From NCBI GenBank assembly GCA_034436045.1, contig DAOTVZ010000168.1, positions 1 through 6,818 of the forward strand: DNA of 6,818 nt. The letters are read 5' to 3'. The notes under the pieces were generated by a model. That model was not told the DNA's origin. It did no database searches and was given only the letters and a program-made list of their open reading frames with translations. The stretch comes from H111-94 sp034436045 (GTDB lineage Bacteria > Chloroflexota > Ktedonobacteria > Ktedonobacterales > Ktedonobacteraceae). Made by a program: the position numbers and the translations under genes. Positions within the stretch are counted from its first letter, which is position 1. Each line of letters begins with the position of its first letter. Positions 5,948 to 6,818 of the stretch are shown piece by piece.

Positions 5948-6818
5948 ATGTGCGGGATTGCAGGTTTTATAGATCGAACATACGCTCACGACGAGGCAGA
6001 ACGCCTGCTCGACCGAATGTGCCAGGTCATTCGCCATCGCGGGCCGGATGAACAGGGCATATGGGCAGGTGATGGCGCGGGATTGGGCATGCGGCGTCTC
6101 TCGATTATCGACCTGTCGGGGGGCCATCAGCCGATTTTCAATGAGGATCAGAGCGTGCTGGTCGTCTTCAATGGCGAAATTTATAACTATCAATCGCTCA
6201 AACAAAGCTTGCAGGCGCGTGGCCATCAGTTTGCGACGAATAGCGACACTGAGGTGATTGTACATGCCTATGAGGAATACGGTGATGAATGTGTGACGCA
6301 CCTGCGCGGTATGTTTGTCTTCGCGCTGTGGGACAGAAAACAGCAACGCTTGCTGGCCGCGCGTGACCGCTACGGCAAAAAGCCCTTCAACTACTATTGG
6401 GATGGGCAGCGCCTGATCTTCGGCTCCGAGATCAAATCGCTGCTGGAAGCCAGCATTCCACGCGAAGTTGATCCCATCGCACTGGACGAATACCTGGTCT
6501 ATCGCTACGTGCCAACACCGTTGACGATGTTCAAGAACGTCAAAAAGCTGCCCGCCGCGCATGTGTTGATCTATGAAAACGGGCAGATAAGTATCAAACG
6601 CTACTGGGAATTGCCCTTTACGCCCACCAATTACGATGATGAGGTAACGGCGCTGGCACGCATCCAGGCTTTGCTCAAAGAGGCCGTGCAAATACGCCTG
6701 ATGAGCGAAGTGCCGCTTGGTGCCTTTCTGAGCGGCGGCGTTGACTCCAGCGTTGTTGTCGGCTTCATGAGCCAGTTGATGTCACAGCCGGTCAAAACTT
6801 TTTCTATCGGCTTTGAAG
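5948..6818 (+). CDS. asnB: Asparagine synthase (glutamine-hydrolysing) family protein, 3' end outside the window
   Basis: The first 290 residues of a class-II glutamine amidotransferase joined to an ATP-pyrophosphatase synthase domain. AsnB proteins hydrolyse glutamine at an N-terminal Cys and pass ammonia to an adenylated carboxylate, usually aspartate. Visible are MCGIAGF with Cys2 as nucleophile after Met removal, RHRGPDEQG (29-37), RRLSIIDL (49-56), FNGEIYN (74-80), SDTEVI (99-104), GMFVFALWD (121-129), ARDRYGKKPF (138-147), FGSEIKSL (158-165), and the PP-loop LSGGVDSS (261-268). The usual length is about 600 or more residues, so roughly half is missing here only because the window ends. 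ATG 5948 was chosen because it puts Cys second; in-frame ATGs at 5912, 5924 and 5936 would bury it. The Shine-Dalgarno is weak (GGATGA 5934-5939). A poor promoter-like pair (CTGACT 5895-5900, CATTAT 5916-5921) is not convincing. Next to glycan genes it may amidate a uronic acid instead of making asparagine; the gene symbol names the family, not a proven role. Confidence 0.92.
   Translation, partial: MCGIAGFIDRTYAHDEAERLLDRMCQVIRHRGPDEQGIWAGDGAGLGMRRLSIIDLSGGHQPIFNEDQSVLVVFNGEIYNYQSLKQSLQARGHQFATNSDTEVIVHAYEEYGDECVTHLRGMFVFALWDRKQQRLLAARDRYGKKPFNYYWDGQRLIFGSEIKSLLEASIPREVDPIALDEYLVYRYVPTPLTMFKNVKKLPAAHVLIYENGQISIKRYWELPFTPTNYDDEVTALARIQALLKEAVQIRLMSEVPLGAFLSGGVDSSVVVGFMSQLMSQPVKTFSIGFE

Noticed and set aside
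5918..6691. Long antisense open frame (257 codons) opposite the asparagine synthase gene
   Set aside because: The + strand here has clear AsnB motifs throughout; the antisense product shows no recognisable motif and is a codon-bias shadow.

Overview
The window holds part of a bacterial cell-surface polysaccharide locus, all transcribed on the + strand. It contains one very large membrane protein (96-3026), two paralogous family-4 glycosyltransferases (3090-4415 and 4412-5764), and the first 290 codons of a class-II glutamine amidotransferase / asparagine synthase (5948 to the window edge). Base composition is moderate, a little over 50% GC by eye. The protein styles and the short interspersed palindromes ending in CCCCTAC recall Chloroflexota, especially Ktedonobacteria. 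That assignment is from memory of such genomes and is tentative; nothing here (no rRNA or marker gene) proves it.

Layout. Bases 1-95 hold two direct copies of a 15-mer around CCCCTACGG plus a small hairpin, probably a degenerate interspersed repeat. Gene 1 (976 aa) reads as two complete membrane proteins in one frame: an N-terminal 12-helix MurJ/MviN-like lipid-linked oligosaccharide flippase and a C-terminal 14-helix Wzy/WaaL-like O-antigen polymerase/ligase. A 63-bp gap with a 12-bp palindrome and a hairpin touching the ribosome binding site leads to gene 2. Genes 2 and 3 overlap by ATGA. Gene 3 ends inside a 131-bp element with 21-nt terminal inverted repeats (5762-5892), which supplies its stop codon. 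Gene 4, asparagine-synthase-like, follows after 183 bp and runs off the window.

Likely joint function. The two cytoplasmic glycosyltransferases would add sugars to a polyprenyl-phosphate-linked glycan. The flippase half of gene 1 would move it across the membrane, and its polymerase/ligase half would polymerise it or attach it to an acceptor outside the cell. The amidotransferase may make asparagine or may amidate a sugar acid of the polymer, as related proteins in polysaccharide loci are thought to do. No initiating glycosyltransferase, chain-length regulator or export channel is visible.

The most notable item is gene 1. Flippase and polymerase/ligase steps are normally separate proteins (Wzx/MurJ and Wzy/WaaL); here they are one polypeptide whose predicted topology is self-consistent across 26 helices. 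A purine-rich stretch and an in-frame ATG sit exactly at the domain junction.
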